A stretch of DNA of 57,950 bases, from assembly GCA_018883245.1 (NCBI GenBank), contig VEQL01000015.1:1-57950 (forward strand). Direction: 5' to 3'. This DNA is from Chthoniobacterales bacterium. Its GTDB lineage: Bacteria; Verrucomicrobiota; Verrucomicrobiia; Chthoniobacterales; JACTMZ01. Positions 43,187 to 50,801 of the stretch are shown here, piece after piece. Numbering within the stretch: the stretch's first letter is position 1; each line of letters opens with the position of its first letter. The translations under genes and the position numbers were made by a program. The notes below the pieces were generated by a model. It saw only the letters and a program-made list of their open reading frames with translations. It ran no database searches and was not told the DNA's origin.

Positions 43187-43374
43187 TTTGCACCCTCCGC
43201 TATGCGCTGAACGGAATTGCGGGAGATTCGGACAACCCCTCCGACCTTGATCGCGGCGAGGATGCCCGTCTTTATCCACGCGCGAATCGTTCGCTCGGTG
43301 ACGTTGAAGGTTTTGGCCGTTTCGGAGACGGTCGCGAAAGGCCCACTGTTTGCATGAAACGTAGCGTGCTTCAT
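43183..43374 (-). CDS. Excisionase-family HTH protein, first gene of the leftward operon
   Basis: A 63-residue HTH protein: ATVSETAKTFNVTERTIRAW then IKTGILAAIKVGGVVRISRN, a standard excisionase-family winged helix with the recognition helix and the beta wing. It opens the leftward chain and is divergent from the HTH regulator at 43443. Two such proteins in tandem may split excision and regulation between them. Confidence 0.72.
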   Translation of the reverse strand: MKHATFHANSGPFATVSETAKTFNVTERTIRAWIKTGILAAIKVGGVVRISRNSVQRIAEGAK

Positions 43375-43407
43375 GCCTTTGGTATTGGTGTCAAATAAAA
43401 TGTCCGC

Positions 43408-43436
43408 TTTACAGAGACAGAGACATGTGTTATGTC
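43408..43436 (+). promoter_or_regulatory. Regulator promoter with overlapping operator
   Basis: TTTACA (43408-43413) and an extended -10 TGTTATGTC (43428-43436) are 17 bases apart. The predicted start falls at or near the ATG at 43443, so the message could be leaderless. GACAT (43422-43426) and ATGTC (43432-43436) make an inverted repeat over the -10, and ATGTCCG occurs at 43400-43406 and 43432-43438. This is a likely autoregulatory switch between the divergent genes. Confidence 0.4.
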
Positions 43437-43442
43437 CGTTTC

Positions 43443-43964
43443 ATGGCCTGCCAATACCTACAAACAATCGAGAGCGTTTATCGCGTGTCCCAGCGCACCG
43501 TCCGACGATGGTGCGAGGAAGGGTGCATACCCGGGGCCTATCGCCCATCCCCCCGAAAACAGTGGCGCGTCCGAAAGCCTTTAGACCTTGATTCATGGCA
43601 AAGCGCGGTGGTCAGCAAGGTCGGCGAGCCGCCGCAGGTTAAAGAGGACATCCGTAAAGAGGGCTTTCGCGTGAAGGTCGAGATACGCGGCGAAGTTGAG
43701 AGCTGGCCTCAGGATCACCGCTCCCGTTTTGGGGTTGCTTTGGTCGATGCCTTGGTGGCGCTCGTCCGCCTCGATATGCTTGAGCCGATTGAATACGATC
43801 CGACAAGGAAACATCCAGGCACACGCGACGGCCTGCGCCTTGGTCTGGTCTTTAAGTCGGGCAAAGGGCGCGACCAATACGGAAACACAGCCCTTGAGGC
43901 TGGTCTTGTGCGCGCCTTGAAACGTCACGGAATCGCCGTGCCAAGCGGAATCCGCGTTAATTAG
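43443..43964 (+). CDS. HTH regulator of the element (candidate repressor)
   Basis: A 173-residue protein with an N-terminal helix-turn-helix (QTIESVYRVSQRTVRRWCEE followed by GCIPGAYR) and a C-terminal domain of about 110 residues that I do not recognise (VALVDALVALVRLDMLEPIE; RDQYGNTALEAGLVRALKRH). It is the only rightward gene of the element and is divergent from the leftward operon, the usual place for the lysogeny-type repressor. An in-frame ATG at 43425 would add 6 residues. Its stop overlaps the integrase stop on the other strand. Confidence 0.65.
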   Translation: MACQYLQTIESVYRVSQRTVRRWCEEGCIPGAYRPSPRKQWRVRKPLDLDSWQSAVVSKVGEPPQVKEDIRKEGFRVKVEIRGEVESWPQDHRSRFGVALVDALVALVRLDMLEPIEYDPTRKHPGTRDGLRLGLVFKSGKGRDQYGNTALEAGLVRALKRHGIAVPSGIRVN

Positions 43965-45079
43965 AGTGCGACTGCCGCCTGCTGCTGCGCCAACTCGACC
44001 ACGTTTTCCGGCTTCGCTCCCAGCATCGCGGCCATCCGTAGCGAGTGGGAAAGATTCACCTCGGCTTGATAGGTCTTGAGGACAAGCGCGCCGCCGTCTC
44101 GGTGGCCTTGCCATGCGGCCACGGTCGGCGCGTCGATACCCGCCCGCAGGCTGCGGGTGATATGGAAGCGGCGAAGGGATCGCGGCTCGAAGTAGGGGAA
44201 TTTTAAGCGCTTGCAGGCTCCGTGCATTGCCATGCGGCAGTTGTCCTGCGGCAGCAAGCGCGCCTCCGGTTCCTCGGGCATATTCTTCAGCCTGCGCTCG
44301 ATGATCGGACGCGCATCGGGGAAAATCGGGACGGTGAATGTTTGTGAGGTCTTGCGGCGAAAAATTCGGATGATTCCGGCTTGAAGGTCGATGTCCTGCC
44401 GCCGGATCGCCGAGAGTTCGGCCTGCCCGAGGCCAAGGGTTCCCGCCAGTTCCACAAAGTCGGCAGAATCGTTGCACCCGTGACCGTTGCTTTTTTGCGA
44501 GCGTATATCGTCCACAAGCGCGCGGAATTGTTCCTCGGTCGGCGTGTTGCGGATGGGTTTGGAAATCTTGGCATATTTGATGCCGTCCAGCGGCGAGCGT
44601 TCGATCACGCCATCGGCAACGGCCAAGTCGAAAAACCTGCGCGCCGTGGTCAGAAGGTGATTGATCGAGGACGCCGAGAGGGATTCACGGAAGGGTTTCA
44701 GCCAAGCCAAGACATGACTGCGCTTGATCTTGGAAATCGTGTCAGGCGCATCCTCGGGCCACTGCTCGACCAGTTTGCGGACGTTGAGGCGTTCGCTGTA
44801 GGTGGTCGCCTCCTTGCCGGTGATCAGCGCCTCGAAAGTCTCGCGGTGATCGGCCAGTGTGCGGCGGGAGAGGGTGGGGTCGGTGTTCTCCAACTTGCGC
44901 CGCAAGCCGGTCAGTTTGCGCCTCGCAAGCTCCTTGTCCTCGGTCTCAAGCGACTGTCTGATTTGCTTGCCGCGAAATTTAATCACGGCATAGTATGTCC
45001 CGCCTTTGTAGCGATAGAGACATGCTCCAACTTTCTTCCAAACTGGTGTTTCCTTCGTGGGTTTCTTGGTCTTTCTCAT
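43961..45079 (-). CDS. int: Tyrosine recombinase integrase with non-canonical catalytic residues
   Basis: A 372-residue phage-type integrase next to the attachment tRNA. There are an arm-binding-like N-terminus (YRYKGGTYYAVIKFRGKQIR), a SAM-like core-binding domain, and a catalytic domain. Canonical residues present: beta-hairpin Lys243 (RRKTSQT), Arg303 (PRSLRRFHIT), His326 (WQGHRD) and the nucleophile Tyr337 (LKTYQ). The first catalytic Arg, normally in TGLR-x-SE, is Gly218 in LGLGQAEL, and the His of HxLR is Arg300. The start at 45079 has an AGGA site 8-9 bases upstream; 45115 is the alternative. I have a general memory of similar GLGQAE motifs in other verrucomicrobial integrases. Confidence 0.88.
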   Translation of the reverse strand: MRKTKKPTKETPVWKKVGACLYRYKGGTYYAVIKFRGKQIRQSLETEDKELARRKLTGLRRKLENTDPTLSRRTLADHRETFEALITGKEATTYSERLNVRKLVEQWPEDAPDTISKIKRSHVLAWLKPFRESLSASSINHLLTTARRFFDLAVADGVIERSPLDGIKYAKISKPIRNTPTEEQFRALVDDIRSQKSNGHGCNDSADFVELAGTLGLGQAELSAIRRQDIDLQAGIIRIFRRKTSQTFTVPIFPDARPIIERRLKNMPEEPEARLLPQDNCRMAMHGACKRLKFPYFEPRSLRRFHITRSLRAGIDAPTVAAWQGHRDGGALVLKTYQAEVNLSHSLRMAAMLGAKPENVVELAQQQAAVAL

Positions 45080-45162
45080 GCCAAGAATCCTATAGGGTGC
45101 AAAAACTGGTGACAAACAAGAAAAATGGAAATTACGTATCGTTGCAAGTAGCTGGTAGTTAA

Positions 45163-45206
45163 GGCTTTCGCGCGATTAGCTCAGTGGTAGAGCGCTTGCT
45201 TCACAC
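45163..45206 (+). repeat. Right attachment site (attR), 44-bp direct repeat
   Basis: Identical to 37305-37348. It ends at the last anticodon-loop base of the intact tRNA-Val. Recombination between the copies would excise the element and rejoin the tRNA to the promoter at 37273. Confidence 0.92.
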
Positions 45207-45241
45207 GCAAGAAGTCGCAGGTTCGAACCCTGCATCGCGCA
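45170..45241 (+). tRNA. tRNA-Val (anticodon CAC)
   Basis: A 72-nucleotide class I tRNA: acceptor GCGCGAT/ATCGCGC, D-arm GCTC/GAGC, anticodon stem CTTGC/GCAAG around a loop TTCACAC with anticodon CAC (reads GUG), T-arm GCAGG-TTCGAAC-CCTGC, discriminator A, CCA not encoded. The 5' half up to the anticodon loop is element-derived (inside attR); the 3' half is host sequence. A weak extended -10 (TGGTAGTTA, 45153-45161) lies upstream with no good -35. Confidence 0.96.
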
Positions 45242-45245
45242 TGCC

Positions 45246-45274
45246 TTGACACTGGTTGTCCGCGCCGGTAATGT
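45246..45274 (+). promoter_or_regulatory. Possible promoter of the nusA operon
   Basis: A perfect TTGACA (45246-45251) and TAATGT (45269-45274) are spaced by 17 bases, starting 5 bases after tRNA-Val. The -10 is weak (3 of 6). If active, transcription starts near 45281 and the leader contains the hairpin at 45295-45322. Confidence 0.4.
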
Positions 45275-45294
45275 GAGGTCAACCTTTTCTTGTG

Positions 45295-45322
45295 AAAAGT
45301 GGGTTACGGCCCACTTTTTTTT
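45295..45322 (+). terminator. Rho-independent terminator or attenuator before nusA
   Basis: AAAAGTGGG and CCCACTTTT form a 9-bp stem with a 6-base loop, followed by a run of eight T (45315-45322). It lies between tRNA-Val and nusA. It may end the tRNA transcript, or act as an attenuator of the nusA operon if the promoter at 45246 is used. Confidence 0.75.
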
Positions 45323-45344
45323 ATCCTTAAAACATACAACCACC

Positions 45345-46634
45345 ATGAGTAACGAACTGCTGACGATGCTGGAGTATCTCGAGCGCGAGCGCGGTATTTC
45401 CCGCGATACGCTGCTTCAGGCGATGCAAGAGGCCATCATCAAGGCTGCCGGCAAAGGCTTTGGCGGCTTCACCCGTGAATTGCGCGTGGAAATCAGCCCC
45501 AAGACCGGAAAAATCCGCGGCGTGGCCAATGTCCTTGTCGTGGACAAAGTGACGAACCCGCAGGAGGAAATCCTCTTGGCGCGGGCCAAGGTGATCAAGC
45601 CGAGTGTGCAGGTCGGGGACACGCTCGAAGTCGAGGTCGAACCGGCCGCCTTCGGACGCATTGCCGCCGGAGTGGCCCGGAACGCGATCATGTCGAGCAT
45701 TCGTCGCGTCGAGAAAGAGCGCATCTACGAGGAATTCAAAGACCGTGCCGGTGATATTGTCAGCGGTTCGGTTCGTAGATTCGTGAAAAGCGACGTCATC
45801 ATCGATCTCGGCAAGTTCGAGGCCGTGATGCCCGCCCGGGAGCGCGTGATGACCGAGGATTACAGCGTCGGCGACCGCCTCCGCGCCTACGTGGTCGCGG
45901 TGGAGAACGGGAAAGACGGTCCGCAAATCATTCTCTCTCGGAGTCATCCGAATTTTGTCCGCAAGCTTTTCCAGCTCGAGGTGAGCGAAATCGCGGACGG
46001 CACGGTGCAGCTCAAGGGTATCGCGCGCGAAGCCGGCGTCCGCACCAAGGTGGCCGTGGCCAGCGCGGACAGCAAAGTGGATCCGGTCGGCGCGTGCGTC
46101 GGCATGCGCGGGGCACGGGTGAAGAACATCGTGCGCGAACTCAACAACGAGAAGGTCGATATCATCAAGTGGAGCGAGGATCCCAAGGAATTCGTCGTCG
46201 AAGCGCTCAAGCCCGCGAAGATCAAGACGATCGAGATCAATGAAGCCGGCAAGCGCGTCAAAGTGACCGTCGATGAAGACCAGTTGTCCATCGCCATCGG
46301 CAAGAAGGGACAGAATGCGCGACTCACGGCCAAGCTTACGGGTTGGGAAGTGGACATCGAGAAGGATGCCTCCAAGGAGCAGGCCTTCGAAAGCCAGGTG
46401 ACCAGCGCCACCGAGCTGTTCAAGACGCAACTCGGTCTCGATGAAGAGACTGCTTCCAAGCTGGTTCAAAACGGCATTCCGAGCCCGCAGGACCTTGTCG
46501 CGGGTGGCGTGGATGCCGGCGATCTTGTTGAGATGCTCGGCGTCGAGGAATCCAAAGCCAACGAGATTCTCGAGCGCGCCCGGGGTTTGGAAGCCAAGAA
46601 ACCCGAGCCCGCACCAGCAGGGGTAGCAGAGTAA
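45345..46634 (+). CDS. nusA: Transcription termination/antitermination factor NusA
   Basis: RNA-polymerase-binding factor controlling pausing, termination and antitermination. The 429-residue protein starts MSNELLTMLEYLERERGISR (NusA N-terminal domain), then the S1 domain (GDIVSGSVRRFVKSDVIIDL), two KH domains (VGACVGMRGARVKNIVRELN, IAIGKKGQNARLTAKL) and a C-terminal helix-hairpin-helix segment with VEMLGVEESKANEILERARG. ATG at 45345 begins the conserved N-terminus. It heads nusA-infB-rbfA-nrnA-truB-ribF. rimP, commonly upstream of nusA, is absent here. Confidence 0.96.
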   Translation: MSNELLTMLEYLERERGISRDTLLQAMQEAIIKAAGKGFGGFTRELRVEISPKTGKIRGVANVLVVDKVTNPQEEILLARAKVIKPSVQVGDTLEVEVEPAAFGRIAAGVARNAIMSSIRRVEKERIYEEFKDRAGDIVSGSVRRFVKSDVIIDLGKFEAVMPARERVMTEDYSVGDRLRAYVVAVENGKDGPQIILSRSHPNFVRKLFQLEVSEIADGTVQLKGIAREAGVRTKVAVASADSKVDPVGACVGMRGARVKNIVRELNNEKVDIIKWSEDPKEFVVEALKPAKIKTIEINEAGKRVKVTVDEDQLSIAIGKKGQNARLTAKLTGWEVDIEKDASKEQAFESQVTSATELFKTQLGLDEETASKLVQNGIPSPQDLVAGGVDAGDLVEMLGVEESKANEILERARGLEAKKPEPAPAGVAE

Positions 46635-46652
46635 AGCGCAGGACCGACCCGC

Positions 46653-48689
46653 ATGCCCGCCAAGCCGCCAGCCACGAAAAAGCCACCCGCGAAAAAGGCC
46701 GCGCCTGTGCGCCGTGCTGCGAAACCGGCTGCGCCGGAGCCTCAAGCATCGAAGCCGAAACCGGTGCCAAAGGCGCCGGTCGAGGTCGTATCCCTCATCG
46801 ACGAGAAGCCCAAGAAAAAGGCCGTCGAACTGCCCGAGCCGGAACCGGCCGCGACGACCGCGGAAGTTGAGCCCGCGCAGGAAATTCAGGTCTCCGAGGA
46901 CGGCAAGAAGATCATCAACGTCAAACCGCCCATCGTGGTCAAAGACCTCGCTGCGGCCCTGGGTCTCAAGCCGTTTGTGGTCATCAAAGACCTGATGGAG
47001 GCGAACATTTTTGCCAACCTCAACCAGACGATCGAGCCGTCGGTCGCCGCGCTGGTGTGCGAGAAGCACGGCTTTGTCTTCGAAAAAGAAAAAAGGCAGG
47101 CCGGTGCGGGGGTCCACAAAGCAGAGCCGGTCGTTGCGCCACCATCGGTCCCGGAGGTCGAAGTCGCCAAGGACGAGCTCGAACCACGTCCGCCCGTTAT
47201 CACGTTCATGGGTCATGTGGACCATGGGAAGACCTCGCTTATGGACTATGTCCGCAAGTCGCGGGTTGTCGCCGGCGAAGCGGGCGGCATCACCCAGCAT
47301 ATCGGCGCGTATTCCGTCGAGCACGCCGGACACCGCATCACTTTCCTTGATACGCCGGGCCATGCGGCCTTCACCGCCATGCGTGCGCGGGGGGCAAATG
47401 TCACCGACATTGTCGTGCTGGTTGTTGCCGCGGACGACGGGATCATGCCGCAGACGGAAGAGGCGATCAGCCACGCCAAGGCCGCCGGAGTGACCATCAT
47501 TGTGGCCGTCAACAAAGTCGATTTACCCACCGCCAATGTGGACCGGGTCAAACAGCAGTTGCAGGAGCACGACCTCGCGCCGGAGGACTGGGGTGGTTCG
47601 ACGATCGTTTGTCCTGTCTCAGCGACCAAGGGCACGGGGGTCGATCATTTGCTGGAAATGATGGCGTTGCAGGCCGAAGTGCTGGAACTCAAGAGCAGCC
47701 CGAAAGTTCCGGCACGCGCCACGATCATCGAAGCTGCCATGGAGCCGGGCCGCGGCCCCACGGCAACGGTGATTGTCAAGATGGGAACCCTCAAAGTCGG
47801 TCAGGCCTTCCTGTGCGGTCTCGAGTGGGGCAAAGTGAAGTCGCTCATCGATGACCTCGGCAAACCGGTGAAATCGGCCGGGCCCGGGACGCCGGTGAAG
47901 GTCCTCGGCTTCGACGGTCTTCCGAAAGCGGGTGACGAGTTGATGGTGATGGAGTCCGAGCGTTCCGCACGGACTTTGAGCGAGGAGCGTCAGGAGGAGC
48001 AGCGCAAAACAAAACTGGCTGCCCCGCAGCGCGCGACACTGGAAAGTCTTTTCGACAATCTTGCCGAGAACCAGCGCAAGGTGCTGCGGGTTGTGCTCAA
48101 AGCCGACGTCCAAGGTTCACTGGAAGCCCTGCAGCAGGCCCTCGGCGAAATCAAAGCCAAGCAGATCGACCTCGAACTGCTCCATGGTGCGGTCGGCCCG
48201 ATCAGCGAATCGGACATCCTTCTCGCCACGGCTTCCGATGCGATCGTGGTCGGATTCGGTGTGAAGGTCGAAAACAGCGCGGCAACGGCGGCCAAGCGCG
48301 AGGGTATTCAGATCAAGCTTTACTCGATCATTTACGAGCTGATCGACCAGATCAAAGAAGCGATGGCTGGGTTGCTCGAGCCTGAATTGCGGGAGGCGGT
48401 CATAGGCCACGCGGAGGTCCGGCAGGTGTTCGATCTGACCAAGGGAATGGTCGCGGGTTGCATGGTGACCGACGGACGCATCGCCCGCTCGGCGCGTGCG
48501 CGTGTCCTCCGCCGCAAGCAACCGATCTACGACGGCGGAATCTCGACCCTCCGCCGATTCAAAGATGACGTCAAAGAGGTGCGCAACGGGTTCGAGTGCG
48601 GCATCAAGCTCGGCGATTTCGAAGAATACGAGCCTGGCGATATCATCGAGTGCTACACTCTCGAGAAGGTCGCACAGAAACTCGAGTAG
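46653..48689 (+). CDS. infB: Translation initiation factor IF-2
   Basis: GTPase that places initiator tRNA on the 30S subunit. The 678-residue protein has a Lys/Pro/Ala-rich N-terminus, an IF2 N-terminal helical segment, and the GTPase domain with [14 protein letters not shown] (G1), [15 protein letters not shown] (G3) and [14 protein letters not shown] (G4), then domains II-IV ending in [20 protein letters not shown]. It is shorter than E. coli IF-2 because the N-terminal extension is short. It follows nusA after 18 bases. Confidence 0.97.
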   Translation: MPAKPPATKKPPAKKAAPVRRAAKPAAPEPQASKPKPVPKAPVEVVSLIDEKPKKKAVELPEPEPAATTAEVEPAQEIQVSEDGKKIINVKPPIVVKDLAAALGLKPFVVIKDLMEANIFANLNQTIEPSVAALVCEKHGFVFEKEKRQAGAGVHKAEPVVAPPSVPEVEVAKDELEPRPPVITFMGHVDHGKTSLMDYVRKSRVVAGEAGGITQHIGAYSVEHAGHRITFLDTPGHAAFTAMRARGANVTDIVVLVVAADDGIMPQTEEAISHAKAAGVTIIVAVNKVDLPTANVDRVKQQLQEHDLAPEDWGGSTIVCPVSATKGTGVDHLLEMMALQAEVLELKSSPKVPARATIIEAAMEPGRGPTATVIVKMGTLKVGQAFLCGLEWGKVKSLIDDLGKPVKSAGPGTPVKVLGFDGLPKAGDELMVMESERSARTLSEERQEEQRKTKLAAPQRATLESLFDNLAENQRKVLRVVLKADVQGSLEALQQALGEIKAKQIDLELLHGAVGPISESDILLATASDAIVVGFGVKVENSAATAAKREGIQIKLYSIIYELIDQIKEAMAGLLEPELREAVIGHAEVRQVFDLTKGMVAGCMVTDGRIARSARARVLRRKQPIYDGGISTLRRFKDDVKEVRNGFECGIKLGDFEEYEPGDIIECYTLEKVAQKLE

Positions 48690-48755
48690 GCTTTTGCCGG
48701 GACGGGGAGGGACGCCGTCCCGCGCCCCCGTCCTTCAACTTTCAACTGCCCAGCA

Positions 48756-49112
48756 ATGAAACACCGTCTGGCCCGCGTTGCCGAAATCCTCAAGCGCGAA
48801 CTCAGCATGATCATCCTGCGGGAGGTTCCCGCGGACGGCGCGCTGATCACCGTGAACGCGGTGGACGTCTCGCCCGACTTGCGCAATGCCACAGTCCACG
48901 TCGGGATCCTGGGCACGGCCGCACAGCAAAGGGCCGCACTCGAACGCCTCGAGCACCATCGCCCCGTGTTGCAGGCCGAGTGCGCCAAGCGAGTGGTCCT
49001 GAAGTTCACGCCGCATTTGCAATTCAAGCTCGACGAGTCGGTGGAGCGGGGCACGCGGGTCCTCGATATTCTGGATGAGATCGGGGAAGCGGGAGAGGAG
49101 TCGGGAACATGA
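48756..49112 (+). CDS. rbfA: Ribosome-binding factor A
   Basis: A 118-residue KH-fold 30S maturation factor. RLARVAEILKRELSMIILRE at the N-terminus, ALITVNAVDVSPDLRNATVH and LKFTPHLQFKLDESVERGTR are family hallmarks. Its stop overlaps the next start by ATGA. The 66 bases after infB contain no gene. Confidence 0.93.
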   Translation: MKHRLARVAEILKRELSMIILREVPADGALITVNAVDVSPDLRNATVHVGILGTAAQQRAALERLEHHRPVLQAECAKRVVLKFTPHLQFKLDESVERGTRVLDILDEIGEAGEESGT

Positions 49113-50101
49113 GTCGCGGGTCCGATGCAACATTCGGCCAGATCAGGCACACGCTCGATGCGGCAGATCGGATTTTGCTCGCGAGCCATGTGCGGCCGGA
49201 CGGCGACGCCTACGGGTCGTGCATCGCGATGGCCTTGCACCTGCGGTCGCAGGGGAAGGATGTCACAGTTTGGAACGAGGAGGGGATGACGGAGAAGTTC
49301 CGCTACCTGCCCGAGAGCGCAACCGTCGCGGCTCCGCCGGAACACGAAAAGCGCGACTTCGATGTGGTGCTGGCGCTCGACACATCCACCAAGGAACGTC
49401 TCGGCCGTGTGCTGAAGGCGACGGGCCAAGTCGTGACATGGATCAATATCGACCATCACGTCAGCAATCACCGCTACGCCGACCTGAACTACATCGACGA
49501 TACTGCTCCGGCCACGGGTCAGATCATCTATGACTATTTCTCCGAATGCGGCGCGGAGATAACGCCGGCCATGGCGGAAAATCTCTACGCTGCGATTTCC
49601 ACGGATACCGGATCGTTCCAATACGACAAAACTTCGCCGCGGACTTTTCGCATCGCGGCCGACCTCGTGGAGGCGGGCGTCAGCGTGCCCGAATTGTCGC
49701 GAAAAATTTACGACAGCTACCCGCGCCGCCGTCTGGAATTGCTCAAGGCCCTGCTCAATTCCGCACGCTTTGTGTGCGACGATCGCGTGGCGAGTTTCAG
49801 CCTGTCGATGAAAGTCGCCGCGGAGCTTGGCGTTTTGCCTGAGGACAACGAGGGTCTCATCGACCATCTGCGCGCGGTCGAGGGGGTGCAGGTCGCCGTG
49901 TTTTTCGAGGAACTTCCCGCGAACAAGGTGCGCGTCAGCATGCGTTCCAAGGAACCGCGCTTCGACGTTTGCAAAATCTGCGGGCTCTTCGGCGGGGGCG
50001 GTCATTCGCAGGCCGCCGGGGCCCGCTTGCCCGGTCCGCTGGAGGCGGCGGAGGAGAACGTTTTGGAGGCCATTTGTCATGAAGTCCGAATCAACAGTTG
50101 A
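49109..50101 (+). CDS. nrnA: DHH-family phosphoesterase (NrnA-like)
   Basis: A 330-residue DHH/DHHA1 protein, bifunctional oligoribonuclease and pAp phosphatase in the NrnA group, degrading 2-5-mer RNA. Motifs: ILLASHVRPDGDAYGSCIAM with the first metal-binding Asp, WINIDHHVSNHRYADLNYID (the DHH motif), TDTGSFQYDKTSPRTF and the C-terminal GGGGHSQAAGARLPG (DHHA1). The position between rbfA and truB is standard for this gene outside the enterics. It overlaps rbfA (ATGA) and truB (23 bases). Confidence 0.93.
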   Translation: MSRGSDATFGQIRHTLDAADRILLASHVRPDGDAYGSCIAMALHLRSQGKDVTVWNEEGMTEKFRYLPESATVAAPPEHEKRDFDVVLALDTSTKERLGRVLKATGQVVTWINIDHHVSNHRYADLNYIDDTAPATGQIIYDYFSECGAEITPAMAENLYAAISTDTGSFQYDKTSPRTFRIAADLVEAGVSVPELSRKIYDSYPRRRLELLKALLNSARFVCDDRVASFSLSMKVAAELGVLPEDNEGLIDHLRAVEGVQVAVFFEELPANKVRVSMRSKEPRFDVCKICGLFGGGGHSQAAGARLPGPLEAAEENVLEAICHEVRINS

Positions 50102-50801
50102 CGGCGTTCTGCTCATCGACAAAGCGCCGGGAATGACGTCGCACGACGTGGTGGCGATCACGCGCCGCGTCTTGAATACGCGCAAGGTCGGTCATTGCGG
50201 CACGCTCGACCCGCTGGCGACCGGACTGCTCATCATCACCATCGGCCGCGGAACGAAAATCCAGGACCTCCTCATGAGCGAGGACAAGGAATATGCGGGC
50301 ACGATCCGTCTGGGGCAGGTCACGAGCAGCCAGGATGCGGACGGCGAGATTCTGGAGGAAAAGCCCGTTCCCGATTTCACGCGTGCCCAGATCGACGAGG
50401 CCTTCGGAAAATTCCAAGGCGATTTCTACCAGACGCCTCCCATGGTGTCGGCGATCAAGAAGGACGGCGTGCCGCTTTACAAACTCGCGCGTCAGGGCAA
50501 GACCATCGAGCGCGAGCCGCGTCTTGTCCATGTTTACGGCCACGAAATTCTCAAGGTCGCGCTGCCCGAGGTGGAATTCCGTGTTGTTTGCAGCAAGGGG
50601 TTTTACGTCCGCACCTATGCTCACGACATCGGTCAACTGCTCGGTTGCGGGGGGCACTTGAAAGCTCTGCGCCGCACGGCCTCGGGCAAGTTCCGCGTTG
50701 AAGGCACGCTGACGGTCGATGAACTCCGCACCTTGCCGCTCGAGGCGGTCAAGGCCCGCGTGATGAGCCTTCCACAGGTGTCCCGTCTGCGCGGCGTTTG
50801 A
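50079..50801 (+). CDS. truB: tRNA pseudouridine-55 synthase TruB
   Basis: Makes the T-loop pseudouridine at tRNA position 55. The 240 residues contain GVLLIDKAPGMTSHDVVAI, KVGHCGTLDPLATGLLIITI with the catalytic Asp, YQTPPMVSAIKKDGVPLYKL and SKGFYVRTYAHDIGQLLGCG. The ATG at 50079 has GGAG about 11 bases upstream and overlaps nrnA; the longer in-frame sequence upstream is not protein-like. It overlaps ribF at the stop. Confidence 0.94.
   Translation: MKSESTVDGVLLIDKAPGMTSHDVVAITRRVLNTRKVGHCGTLDPLATGLLIITIGRGTKIQDLLMSEDKEYAGTIRLGQVTSSQDADGEILEEKPVPDFTRAQIDEAFGKFQGDFYQTPPMVSAIKKDGVPLYKLARQGKTIEREPRLVHVYGHEILKVALPEVEFRVVCSKGFYVRTYAHDIGQLLGCGGHLKALRRTASGKFRVEGTLTVDELRTLPLEAVKARVMSLPQVSRLRGV

Larger units (their letters stand above)
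37305..45206. mobile_element. Integrated element in tRNA-Val, satellite-like
   Basis: A 7.9-kb element between perfect 44-bp repeats. From the right end: tyrosine recombinase (minus), HTH regulator (plus), then a leftward, translationally coupled chain of two excisionase-like HTH proteins, a small protein, a DnaB-N/RepA-type helicase, a gene with iteron-like repeats in its 5' part, an unknown protein, a Nu1-like HTH protein and five small unknowns. Almost all neighbours in the chain overlap by 4 bases and many have strong GGAGG sites. I see no capsid, portal, relaxase, resistance or restriction gene. The layout resembles phage-inducible satellites; a cryptic integrative plasmid is the alternative. 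Confidence 0.85.

Noticed and set aside
37305-45206. Complete prophage or integrative conjugative element
   Set aside because: No capsid, portal, large terminase, tail, relaxase or type IV secretion gene is visible in under 8 kb.
45327-47474. 715-codon minus-strand frame across nusA and infB
   Set aside because: It crosses two conserved genes on the opposite strand and has no recognisable motif.
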